From AV80 sp035536995 (GTDB taxonomy: Bacteria > Verrucomicrobiota > Verrucomicrobiia > Chthoniobacterales > UBA10450): a DNA stretch of 64,000 nt. The translations under genes and the position numbers were made by a program. Shown here piece after piece: positions 10,001 to 18,600 of the stretch (positions within the stretch are counted from its first letter, which is position 1; every line of letters starts with the position of its first letter). The notes under the pieces were generated by a model. The model worked only from the letters and a program-made list of their open reading frames with translations, was not told the DNA's origin and searched no databases. The stretch spans positions 1 through 64,000 of the forward strand of contig DATLNB010000072.1 in assembly GCA_035536995.1 (NCBI GenBank), read 5' to 3'.

Positions 10001-11641
10001 CAAATCTACGGGAAGTTCAACCTTACAGGCGGCGGCGTCGTTAGCGAGCGGTCTTCATTCATCAACACCGGAGACGTGATCGTGACGCCGGAACCGGGCA
10101 CACAAAAGCCGGTCACCGTCAACTTTGACACGATCGATCACAACGGCGGCAAACTTTCGCCCGGACCGAACGTCACGCTCACTGGTCTCAAGGGTATCAA
10201 AATTAACGCTCCGATCGAGCTAACCCCCAACCACGCGCCGAAGATAGTCACTGACAACGGCGCCGGCCTCGTTAGCGAGAATGGGCTCGGTCTCATCAGC
10301 GATAATGGCGCGGTCCTCATTGGCCTCGATGGCGGCACGTTAATCGGCCTCGATGGCGGGACACTCATCGGGAATGATGGCGGGACACTCATTGATCCCG
10401 AGGGCTTCGCGCTCATCGGGAACGACGGCGGCACGCTCATCGGTCTCGATGGCGGCACAATTCAGCCCAGCAGTGCGGAGTCGATCACCGCGCCCACAGC
10501 CGGCGGCATTCTGCTGACTGGCGGAACCATCACCGGCACCGGCGAGCTGCGCGGCAACGTGGTCAACCAAGGCGCCTTCATCGCCCCCGGCAACTCGGCC
10601 AGCGGCATCGTGGTGAACGGCGACTACACCCAGGGAGCAGCCGGAACCCTCGTCCTGGAGATTGGCGGCAAGACGTTCAACCCATTCACCTATGACATGT
10701 TCCAGGTCAGCGGGACGGCGAATCTTGGCGGTGCCCTCGTGGTAAAGACCCTTAACGGGTATACGCCTACTTCAGGTGACAAGGTCAATCCGCTCCTTTA
10801 CGGAAGTCATACCGGCAGCTTCGACAGCGTCAGTTCAAACGCCCAGGTGACCTTTGGCGCAAAGGGCGCCCAAGTCACGACTAACGGAACCAATCCGCTA
10901 CCTCCAAAAGCGCTCAACATCGCCACGCGCATGAAAGTGGAGACTGGGGATAACGCGCTCATCGCGGGGTTTATCATCACGGGGAACGCATCCAAGAAGG
11001 TGATCATCCGCGGGATCGGGCCATCGCTTCCTTTTGCCGGTGTTCTCTCCAATCCAACCCTGAGCCTCGATAACGGCGCCATCACGAACGACAACTGGCG
11101 CTCCACCCAGGAACAGGAGATCATCGACACGACTATCCCGCCTTCCAATAACCTGGAATCGGCCATCGTGGCGACTTTGAGTCCCGGAGCGCATACCGCA
11201 GTCTTACGCGGCAGCGGTAACTCAACCGGCATCGGTGTTATCGAAGTTTACGATCTTGAATCGGGGTCGCCGGTGCAGCTGGCCAATATCTCCAGCCGCG
11301 GCCTGGTCCAGGCCGGCGATAACGTGATGATCGGCGGGTTCATCATCGGTGGGACTTACCCCGCGAAGGTGATTGTCCGCGCGATTGGCTCTTCCCTGCC
11401 TTTTGCTGGCAAGCTCGAGAACCCGACTCTTGAAGTTGTCGATCAGAACGGCGGTCGGATCAGCAACGACAACTGGCGCGAAACCCAGGAAACCGAGGTC
11501 ATTGCAACGACCATCCCGCCGACTAACGACAACGAGTCGGCCATTGTAGCCACCCTCGCGCCCGGGGCTTACACCGCTGTTGTCCGTGGCGCCGACAACA
11601 CGACCGGTATCGCAGTGGTTGAAGCTTACAACCTGCAATAG
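7034..11641 (+). CDS. Giant exported beta-rich protein with LIGxDG octapeptide repeats (module A)
   Basis: 1535 residues. ATG 7034 is chosen because GGAGG lies at 7019-7023; an ATG at 6983 has no ribosome site. A signal peptide runs to about residue 49 (FCALAILFAGPSVAHA). In order: a G8-like 'WxDPxNW' segment (55-120); beta-solenoid-like repeats (120-560); a ~200-residue jelly-roll-like domain (567-772) starting at DLARNESPD, with WSYGYRS and ARWTAP; an Ig-like domain (about 780-850); a second G8-like segment (about 875-940); nine octapeptides of type GTLIGLDG (about 1072-1143); an autotransporter-passenger-like stretch (GGTITGTGELRG, PGNSASG); and two C-terminal ~120-residue repeats (1292-1535; TRMKVETGDNALIAGFIITG). 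No beta-barrel or LPXTG is present. It is likely surface or matrix material. Its export route beyond Sec is unknown. Confidence 0.9.
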   Translation: MPQKNMKTQNPLDIDPRKPSLRGSFRYLRRFTIFCALAILFAGPSVAHAILFTGNSYYYRDTDGVCRSGAPGNSLWSDPKNWGPPCEPAGPPGAGDSAEIIDRGVVLNIPVTVANLTVGGGGNGGEITNIGGNSLTVTNRFELSRGHVGGEPLTIVIPSSGTLVFSGPSASIKVIGNCTINNAGRIEWSGGSVAFESILNNSGIFVISGDGGFGHTQRVGVINNTGHIIKEGSSGVTQFGGFTPETNQINTTINNQNGGVLEVATGTIEIGGGTGKGEFRIATGRTLLLGHGGVYTFEEPATFTGGGTCLIRHGSPRFAGNIYIASTIEVAQDSAGFQTGNGASLTEATFHGTGRFVWKGPGINGKLTLAADFRTIVDGVPKTLTTLINKGTMSWLGGSIGERGGQYFYNEGSLNVLAAGEFLGFASYFYNSGTVTTFGGGTSTSYAGVFENTGLVNIGGFGKAGILQILGSFTQTATGTLDMEVGGVNGATPQFDQLLGNSKIIDGTLTVEVIDNFVPAKGARFTLIDSQSGKFARVFTPGGAGRFLVEYPGDSKTDLVSLSDAPIPLRLWGAGRDLARNESPDRDAERQAVNQTTPQWSYGYRSTAAGTDLTLFTPDQHINDGSGLQGWIAPGQITLAVNTKSTPIVFNTGSGNYKPLFGNQIYISPGPNLEFVVARWTAPATGDYRIVARWLDLDNHGGNGATAYLFKNGQEEFVQAFESTAAATGRARLRAITRSLNAGDVLDFVVGANGGHLFDATAFNAAVRRVPKVTTAAAPEITLTEGQDLTIDAAVDVPVTSVALDVDGETVERKHTDFGQFTLRLEVGTHFIRLIGTDDRQAPGITTLVKVLVEKGGSAKAVASRGGKAPASPRAFTGTTYYCVEKFGYWQNPNTWSPRGVPGNEDMAVINPDSEVLINESAVIHTLHLGGRISQVPGVVAQPGLYVNKSATITGGRIEGIPGQKPLIFRSSGKLYISVEPAVFKDVELQIYGKFNLTGGGVVSERSSFINTGDVIVTPEPGTQKPVTVNFDTIDHNGGKLSPGPNVTLTGLKGIKINAPIELTPNHAPKIVTDNGAGLVSENGLGLISDNGAVLIGLDGGTLIGLDGGTLIGNDGGTLIDPEGFALIGNDGGTLIGLDGGTIQPSSAESITAPTAGGILLTGGTITGTGELRGNVVNQGAFIAPGNSASGIVVNGDYTQGAAGTLVLEIGGKTFNPFTYDMFQVSGTANLGGALVVKTLNGYTPTSGDKVNPLLYGSHTGSFDSVSSNAQVTFGAKGAQVTTNGTNPLPPKALNIATRMKVETGDNALIAGFIITGNASKKVIIRGIGPSLPFAGVLSNPTLSLDNGAITNDNWRSTQEQEIIDTTIPPSNNLESAIVATLSPGAHTAVLRGSGNSTGIGVIEVYDLESGSPVQLANISSRGLVQAGDNVMIGGFIIGGTYPAKVIVRAIGSSLPFAGKLENPTLEVVDQNGGRISNDNWRETQETEVIATTIPPTNDNESAIVATLAPGAYTAVVRGADNTTGIAVVEAYNLQ

Positions 11642-11659
11642 CGCGCGAACGCGGTACTT

Positions 11660-11756
11660 GTAGGGCGTCTGTGTCAGACGCCGAAGGTGGATCGGGCGCT
11701 CGCGCAGTTGTTGTTGGTGAGCCGATCCCATCGCGCGGCGGAGTGCGCGATCCACC
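11660..11756. repeat. Two palindromic elements at the end of module A
   Basis: 11660-11682 is a hairpin of the GTAGGGCGTCTGTGTCAGAC type, also found at 27369, 32008 and, more diverged, 42279. 11686-11756 begins GGTGGATCGGGCGCTC and ends GCGCGATCCACC, an imperfect inverted repeat also found at 15435-15524 and 27434-27515. It lies between two convergent genes and could serve as a terminator. Confidence 0.6.
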
Positions 11757-11803
11757 AAAGCAGCGACGGTGTCTATTCGGCCAGCCCGCGGTCGGACGCC
11801 GGA

Positions 11804-14626
11804 TTACCCTGTGGGCGCCGCATTGCACAGGGCAATGTCCCGGGCCACTTCCTCAGGCTTTGTCGCATCCGCGGGCATGAGAATCTTTTTTTGCCGCAGG
11901 TCGTCCCAGATCGCCGCACTTTTTCCGAGATACTCTCGAGCCCGTTCCCACTCGGCTTTTGGGTCGGGCGGATTCGATTGGGCGATTTGCAGGTGGAGCC
12001 GGCCGAGCTCGGAATAGCGCAAGGCGAGTCGCGCGCGAAACCGCGCGTTTGTCGGGGCCTGCTTGGAAACGTCTTCAGCGAGCGCGACGGACTTTTCGAG
12101 CGCTTGCCGGGCTCCGGCCCAATCGTTTTGCGCAACCAGCGCATTGCCCAAATCCGCGTAGATCGAGGCGACATCATCACGGGCGCGGGCGTTGGCCGCG
12201 TTGGCTCCCAGGATCGGTTCCCGCAGCGCGAGCGCTTTTCGGTAGTTCGTCAGCGCCGCCTCGGTATCGCGGGCGGCCGATTGGGCGCGGCCCATTCGCC
12301 ACAGCGCCATGGCGAGGTCGGCCTTCAGTTCTTCTGAATTCGACTCGGCGACCAGTTGCTCCGCGATGGCCAGGGCCTGCCGATGACTTTCCAAAGCGCC
12401 AGAAACATCCCCCAGAACCAAAAGGTCTTTACCTAACATGTTGTGACTGATTCCCAGGTTGCGGCGGAAGAGTGTATTCTTGGGATCGCCCTGGAGGAGC
12501 GCTTCCAGATTCTTGATCAAATCACGTGATTGCTCCACGGCTTCTGGAACCTGGCCATTATCCTCGAGCGCGAAGCGAAGCCAGTGCCGAGCTGCCACGA
12601 CGCCAACCTCGTAGGTTTGGCTGTTCGGGGACGACGCGGCCAGTTTTTGCATAAGGGCAACCCCACGCTGACCCAGACTCAGCCCGGCGGTCACATCGCC
12701 GGCGCTACACGAAAGCGTCCCAGCGTGTGTAAGGACGTTGGCGAACTGATCCATTACATCCTGATCCTCGGGATGAGCGGCATAGAGTCGCTCGAGGATC
12801 TCAAGGGCTTTTCGTAAGCTGGCCAGTGCACCTGCGGTATCCCCGAGATTCGCGTATTGCTCCATGCCTTTGACGTCGCCAACGCGCTCGTAAAGGACCA
12901 CCAATTCGAGTTGATAAGTGATCTCTTGCGGCGCGGACCTGATCGCCGCCTGACGGACCTCGATGCCTTTTTCATAACTTGCCAGAGCTCCACGCAAATC
13001 GTCCTTCGAGTAAAGCACGTCGCCGATCCCGGCATAACTCTTCGCTACTTCATCCTGGAGCTGCGCGTTATTTGGGTCGCGAGCGAGGAGCTTCTCTCGA
13101 ATCTCGAGGGAACGGCGGTAACTCTTCAGCGATCCTTCGATATCGCCGAGATTGGAAAAATAAGCGTTTCCCTGGACGCGGCCGATCTTGTCATACGCAG
13201 TCGCCATTTCGCGGAGTAGTCCGGCGTCGTTGCCGGCCTCGCGCGCGAGATTATCGAGGTACTCCAAGGCGTCCTTTACGAGACGCTCGCGCACCGGGGT
13301 CGAACCCCGCAACGGCATAACGAGGTCGTGGTAATCGAAGACGACGGCGTGGGCGAGTTTTCGGACATCGGCGAAACGGCGCTCGGCTTTGCGGGCCTGC
13401 CAGGTAGTGGAGACAATGCCCCCGATGAGAGTAAGGAGCAGCAACACGGCTCCGGCTGCGCCCAGTTTGTTCCGCGCTATGAATTTCCCTGCCCGGTACC
13501 CTACCGTCGGCAGCCGGGCACGCACCGGACGTCCTTCGAGATGCCGGCGCAGGTCGTCGGCAAACTCGGTCACGCTCGAGTAGCGCTGACCCGGCTCTTT
13601 CTGAAGCGCCTTGCCCAGGATGTTATCTAGGTCGCCCTCTAACAATTTCGGATTCCGGCTTTCGGAATTCGAATTCCCGCCCTTGGAAGCAACTGCACTG
13701 GCGCGGCGCGGCTCTTTCTCGACAATGACCCGAAACATTTCCGTCGGTGATGGATGTTCGCTTTCGAAACGATGCGGCGGGGCCCCGGTCAGGACATGAT
13801 AAAGCAACCCGCCTAACGAGTAGACGTCGCTCGCCGTTGTGACCGGGTCGCCGCGGATTTGCTCCGGCGAAGCATAGGCCGGAGTAAAACGCTGCTGGTT
13901 CTGGATGGTCGTCTGAACAAAATCAGCGCTCGTGGACGACAACAGTTTCGCGATACCAAAATCGAGCAGCTTCGGTTCGCCATTCGACGTGATCAGGATA
14001 TTGCCCGGCTTGAGATCGCGATGGACCACCAGGTTCTGGTGCGCGAAGTGGAGCGCCCCACAAACCTTAAGGTAGAGCTCGATCCGCTGCCGGACGTTGA
14101 GCGCCGAAGCGTCGCAGAACCGGGTAATCGGAACGCCATCCACGTATTCCATGACGAAATAAGGCAGCCCCTCCGGGCTGGTGCCGGCATCGATCAGGCG
14201 CGCAATATTTGGATGTTCGAGCTGGGCCAGGATCTGACGCTCGGCCCGAAAACGGCGCAGGACTTCTTCGGTGTCGGTGCCCCGCTTGAGGATCTTGATC
14301 GCAACTTCTTTTTCAAATTCTTCGTCCGCGCGGCGCGCGAGATAGATCGTGCCCATCCCGCCGCGACCGATCTCGCGAACAAGCTCGTAGTCTCCCAGGA
14401 GTTCGCCAACCGCGGCGGCGCCGTCGCCTCGTCGAATGCCGCTCATGTCCTCGGCGACGGCCTCGAGACGATTGTTCGCGTGGGCGAGAAGGCCGTCGAT
14501 TTCGGCCTGCAGAGCGTGATCGCCGTTGCAGGCCAAAGAAAGAAACTCGAGGCGGGTCTTTGTGTCAGGCTGGTCGAGCGCGTCAGCCATGACCTGCTTG
14601 ATCCGCTGCCATTCTTCGGGGGTCAT
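11804..14626 (-). CDS. Membrane Ser/Thr protein kinase with TPR repeats (module B)
   Basis: 940 residues, start MTPEEWQRIKQVM. A complete kinase domain (about 80-370) carries GRGGMG, VAIKIL, HRDLKPGN, LDFGIAK and SPEQ. It contains an in-frame insert reading SKGGNSNSESRNPK before the DLDNIL helix, encoded by short TTCGGATTCC/TTCGGAATTC-type repeats (13645-13690) and absent from the kinase at 3604. A membrane helix lies near 383-405, followed by a long TPR-rich region (about 430-900) with GDVSGALESHRQALAIAE-type units. The C-terminus ADATKPEEVARDIALCNAA matches the kinase ghost at 120-262. Sigma B lies 105 nt upstream on the same strand, with an inverted repeat between them. Confidence 0.93.
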   Translation of the reverse strand: MTPEEWQRIKQVMADALDQPDTKTRLEFLSLACNGDHALQAEIDGLLAHANNRLEAVAEDMSGIRRGDGAAAVGELLGDYELVREIGRGGMGTIYLARRADEEFEKEVAIKILKRGTDTEEVLRRFRAERQILAQLEHPNIARLIDAGTSPEGLPYFVMEYVDGVPITRFCDASALNVRQRIELYLKVCGALHFAHQNLVVHRDLKPGNILITSNGEPKLLDFGIAKLLSSTSADFVQTTIQNQQRFTPAYASPEQIRGDPVTTASDVYSLGGLLYHVLTGAPPHRFESEHPSPTEMFRVIVEKEPRRASAVASKGGNSNSESRNPKLLEGDLDNILGKALQKEPGQRYSSVTEFADDLRRHLEGRPVRARLPTVGYRAGKFIARNKLGAAGAVLLLLTLIGGIVSTTWQARKAERRFADVRKLAHAVVFDYHDLVMPLRGSTPVRERLVKDALEYLDNLAREAGNDAGLLREMATAYDKIGRVQGNAYFSNLGDIEGSLKSYRRSLEIREKLLARDPNNAQLQDEVAKSYAGIGDVLYSKDDLRGALASYEKGIEVRQAAIRSAPQEITYQLELVVLYERVGDVKGMEQYANLGDTAGALASLRKALEILERLYAAHPEDQDVMDQFANVLTHAGTLSCSAGDVTAGLSLGQRGVALMQKLAASSPNSQTYEVGVVAARHWLRFALEDNGQVPEAVEQSRDLIKNLEALLQGDPKNTLFRRNLGISHNMLGKDLLVLGDVSGALESHRQALAIAEQLVAESNSEELKADLAMALWRMGRAQSAARDTEAALTNYRKALALREPILGANAANARARDDVASIYADLGNALVAQNDWAGARQALEKSVALAEDVSKQAPTNARFRARLALRYSELGRLHLQIAQSNPPDPKAEWERAREYLGKSAAIWDDLRQKKILMPADATKPEEVARDIALCNAAPTG

Positions 14627-14632
14627 TTCATC

Positions 14633-14729
14633 TCCTGATCATGATCCTGCTCATGATCTTTCGAGGACGCTCAGAATAGCCACGCGGGGAGACCAGGATC
14701 AGGAGCAAGATCATGATCAAGAGCAGGAG
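14633..14729. repeat. GATC-rich inverted repeat between kinase B and sigma B
   Basis: Left arm 14634-14668 (CTGATCATGATCCTGCTCAT...) is largely complementary to right arm 14693-14729 (GATCAGGAGCAAGATCATGA...). A strong hairpin in the sigma-kinase transcript is expected, and it may set the relative expression of the two genes. It resembles the element at 3501-3594. Confidence 0.55.
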
Positions 14730-14731
14730 TA

Positions 14732-15301
14732 TTACCGCCGCATTTCGCGCTCGAGCCAGAGCTTCGCGACATTCCATTCCCGCTTCACCGTGGCCGGCGA
14801 AATCCCGAGTGCTTCGCCGGTTTCCTCCACCGTCAGCCCTCCGAAGAAACGCAGCTCGGCGATCTGCGCCTGGCGCCGATCAAGCGCCTCCAGCTCCTGC
14901 AGGGCGGAGTTTACCTCGAGGGCCGACACATCCTGCTTCTCGAAGACATCGAGGGCCGCATCGAGCGTGACCCGAGCCGCCCCACCTCCGCGCTTCTTTG
15001 CGCTGCGCGCTTCGGCGTGGTTCACAAGGATTCGCCGCATCATCCGCGCGGCGACACCCAGGAATTGAGCGCGATTCTTCCAATCGACCTGACGCTGGTC
15101 CTGCAACCGCAGGTAAGCTTCATGCACAAGTGCGGTCGGTTGGAGGGTGTGGTCGCTGCGTTCCCCTCGCAGATAACCGCCGGCCATCCGGCGCAACTCG
15201 TCGTAAACGGACGGCAAGGCTTCGGCCAGCCGGGGGTTATCGCCCTCCAGCCACCGCGCCGTTTCATCGAGAAACTCCTTGTCCGACTGGAAGGCTACCA
15301 C
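14732..15301 (-). CDS. ECF sigma factor, TIGR02999-like (module B)
   Basis: 189 residues if started at GTG 15301. This start gives VVAFQSDKEFLDETARWLEG, which aligns with sigma A (MVAILKSEKEFLEETARWLG), and places the CTA-N18-CGTCA element at the same distance as in the other modules. The frame is open further upstream to 15523, but that part has no family similarity and covers the regulatory element. Region 2 includes NHTLQ-type DHTLQPTALVHEAYLRLQD. Region 4 is FFGGLTVEETGEALGISPAT followed by VKREW. Its role is to direct RNA polymerase to a dedicated promoter set, probably including the divergent exported-protein gene, under control of kinase B. That regulatory link is inference. Confidence 0.93.
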   Translation of the reverse strand: MVAFQSDKEFLDETARWLEGDNPRLAEALPSVYDELRRMAGGYLRGERSDHTLQPTALVHEAYLRLQDQRQVDWKNRAQFLGVAARMMRRILVNHAEARSAKKRGGGAARVTLDAALDVFEKQDVSALEVNSALQELEALDRRQAQIAELRFFGGLTVEETGEALGISPATVKREWNVAKLWLEREMRR

Positions 15302-15312
15302 TGGGCGCGAAA

Positions 15313-15338
15313 CTACTGTTTTTACTTTGAGTTCGTCA
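15313..15338. promoter_or_regulatory. CTA-N18-CGTCA element upstream of sigma B
   Basis: CTA 15313-15315, TTTTTAC, CGTCA 15334-15338. It has one base more than in modules A and C and lies 11 nt from the proposed GTG start of sigma B. The exported gene of this module starts 300 nt or more away, which favours the element belonging to the sigma gene. Confidence 0.55.
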
Positions 15339-15434
15339 CTACGAAAATTTTTCGTGAGCCAAGGGCGCTCGCCAGGGAGTGGCGGCATCCAGAGCGCCGT
15401 TGAGAAGGGGTGGTTGGGAAAGAGCCCGTTCTTT

Positions 15435-15524
15435 GGTGGATCAAGTCCGACGCCTGAGGAAGCGCTCGAGGACTGAAGCGAACAACAGAGCTCCCCCATC
15501 GAGCGACGGAGCGCTCGATTCACC
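15435..15524. repeat. GGTGGAT...ATTCACC imperfect inverted repeat
   Basis: Begins GGTGGATCAAGTCCGACG and ends GGAGCGCTCGATTCACC. It belongs with 11686-11756 and 27434-27515. All three lie at borders of the exported-protein modules. No coding sequence or transposase is inside, so it is a MITE- or REP-like element. Confidence 0.5.
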
Positions 15525-15637
15525 TATCCAACCGTTCCATTTCTTGCGACAATGGCGGCCCCGTCAGGTCGGAAAAAAATAGGTGAGCCGATCGAAAGCC
15601 GTTTCCGGCGTTCATTACTAGAGCCAAATCCATTTTT

Positions 15638-18600
15638 ATGAAAAATCCTCTTAAGTCTGCGATCCTTAACCCTGCAGCGTTTGCCTCGAGCGCGCTCGTC
15701 GCCCAGGGCGCTACTTGGGACGTGGTGAACACTTTCGCGAGCACCGACACAGCGGAGGACAACGGCAAAAAAACTGCAAACATGAACATGAAACGCAACC
15801 ATCACCTCAAGCACGTCGGTCCCAGTGGCGGCATTCGATCCTGGGCCGCGGTGTTCAGCGCGGCGCTGATCATCTGGATCGCCAACGTCGCCCCGGCGCA
15901 AAACCTGATTCAAAACCCGGGGGCGGAAGCGGGACCGGGCGCATCGAGTTTTCCGAGCGTCGTGCCACCGACAGGATGGATCACCTCAGGTAACTTTACG
16001 GCGTGCCAGTATGCAATCGGCGCTGCCACCGACCCAAATCCGGAGGATTCCGCTGCCATTGGCGGCGGCACGAACTATTTCGCCGGAGGACCGAGCAACG
16101 CCTTCTCCACAGCGCGGCAGGTGATTGATTTGAGTGGCCGTGCGACGGGAATCGACGCGGGCGGTTTGACCGCGACGCTCAGCGGCTATCTGGGCGGCTT
16201 TCTGAGCCAGAACGATCGGATGCAGGTCGTCGCCACTTTTCGCAGTGCCCCGGACGGCACCGGAAGCGACCTTGGATCGATGACCATCGGGCCGGTGTTG
16301 CCAGCGGATCGCGCATCGGAAACCAAGCTCGTCTTCCGCAGCGCCAACGCGGCAATCCCGGCCGGCACGCGTAGTGTGGATATTCTTCTGGTCGCTAATC
16401 GCGCGGAAGGCGAATACAACGACGCCTTTGCCGATAACCTGAGCTTTGAGGTTTCTGGAGACGAACCAGGTGCGTGTGTTCCACCGCCCTCTGATCTCAC
16501 GGCCTGGTATCGTGGCGAGGGCGATGCTAGCGATGCCCAGGGCGGCAGCACCGGCACGCCAAAAAACGGCACGGAGTTTGCGCCAGGCAAAGTCGGGCAG
16601 GCATTCAGTTTCGATGGCGTGGACGATTTCGTCGAAATCCCCCACAACCGCGGTCGCAACAACCCACCCAGAATCACGCTCACCGCCTGGATTAAACCGG
16701 ACAGCGTCAAGGCTGGGTCGCGGATCATCAGCAAAGATTCCAGCGCCACAACCTGCGCTCCTCCTACCGTCAATTATTCTTTGGAAGTTCGCGGCCTGCA
16801 GGGTAACAAGGCGGACTTCTTTTTCACGACGGGCGACAAAGTCCTCCACGAATTAGTCGGCACGTCTGTGATCCCGACGGGTGTGTTCACTCACGTCGCC
16901 GCCAGCTACGACGGCTCGACCGCGAAAATCTACGTGAACGGAGTGCTCGAAAATAGCCTTGTTGTCTCGGGCACGTCGTTGGCCAAGAGCAATGCGCCCA
17001 CAATCATCGGCAGCGGTGGCGCGGGTTGCCGCGCCAGCAACGGCGGCCAGATCGAGTTCGACGGTCTGATTGATGAAGTGCAAATCTACAATCGCGCACT
17101 CACCGATGCGGAAATCAGCGCCATTGTGAACTCCGGCAACGGCGGCATTTGCGGCGCGCCACGCACGACGTGGGGCGCCGGCCGGGATCTGCGCGTAAAT
17201 GAAAGGCCAGATCATGCGGCGGAGGTTAACCCGACGAACACAAAAGTTCCGGAATGGAGCTACGGCACCCGTGCGCAAGCGGCGGCGACTGAGCTGACCT
17301 TGTTCCGGCCCGAACTGCACGCGAATAGAAGCGATGGTTTAGAAGGCTGGATCAGCAGCGGAGGGGTCGAAGGCGTTGTTGCTGTCAATGTGAAGAGCAC
17401 GCCTGTGATTATCGAGTCGGGTGTGCAAGGGCTTTTGCCGCAGCAGCTCGATCTCCATCCGACGGCTGATAACCGCTCCATTGTCGCCCGGTGGACGGCG
17501 CCGAAAGACGGCGACTATCGGATGGCTGCGAAGTGGTTCGACCTCGACACGAGGAATGGCGATGGAGTATCGGCCCATCTTGTTATCAACGGCCAGGAGA
17601 AGTTCGTTCAGCTGATGCCGGACGGTGGAAAGGCGGAACTGCCGGTTGGCCCAGCGTCGACCTTCAGCCTGAAAGCGGGGGACCTGGTGGACTTTGTCGT
17701 GGGGCCTCGAGGTAACTACTTTTCCGATAGCACCGCGTTCAATGCGGTGATCGCGCCGGTGCCGCATGTCGTTGTTAATGCGCCTACCAAAGTTAACGCT
17801 GGCGAAGACGTGCCCGTGACGGTGACCGTCCAGCATCCCTATTTGCAAATTAGCAGCGTGGAGTTGCGGGTGAATGGTAAAGGTGCCCTCGGGCCAGACG
17901 CGACTGCGCCATATGAGTTCACCATCCCCAAAGAGCAAATAGATTCCCCGGTGTTGGCGATTGAGGCCCTCGCGACCGACAAAAACGGGGCCCAGGGACT
18001 TTCCGCTCCGGTTCAGGTTACGATCCAAAAGCCGGAATCCGGAGCGCCGATGGCGACCCGCGCCGCCAAGTTTCTTTCCACTCGAGGGGCTGCGGGCCCA
18101 CAGGACTGCGTGTTTTGTGTGATCGGCGAGATTCTGGCCGCTTTCGATTTCATTTTCACCGCCGAATCGGGTGATTGGCATGATCCGAATAATTGGCTGT
18201 CCCGGACTCCCGGACAAATCCCGGGCCCTTTCGACGATGTGCTCATCGGAGATTCGACCGTGACGGTAAACAACACCGCGAACGCGGGCCGGGTCTATGT
18301 GATTGGGCTAGAGAGCCGCATCGTGGGAGGCTTGGGTGAGCCAGAGATACATATCTTTAAAGAACTCAGCATGGAGAAGGGAACGTTATCCGATATCAAC
18401 CTGTTAGTGGATCGAAAGGCGAAAGTTCGCCTTACTGAGAAGTCCAACTTCAGTAACGTGTTTATCGAGCAACGAGGTGAGCTCCAGTTTACAGGCACCG
18501 GGCGCTTTCCAATCACCGACACCCGCATTGTCAATCGCGGGACGATGATCATCGAAACGCCCCCAGTCACGGCGAAAGGTCCGGAACTGCATCTGGCTGG

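Noticed and set aside
10250..10462. RTX calcium-binding nonapeptides
   Set aside because: The period is 8, not 9, and the GGxGxDxUx pattern is absent; no type I secretion genes are near.
7034..11641. Classical type V autotransporter
   Set aside because: Passenger-like repeats are present but the C-terminus is a soluble tandem repeat, not a 12-strand outer-membrane barrel.
15302..15523. Upstream extension of sigma B
   Set aside because: It has no similarity to the other sigma factors and covers the CTA-N18-CGTCA element and an inverted repeat.
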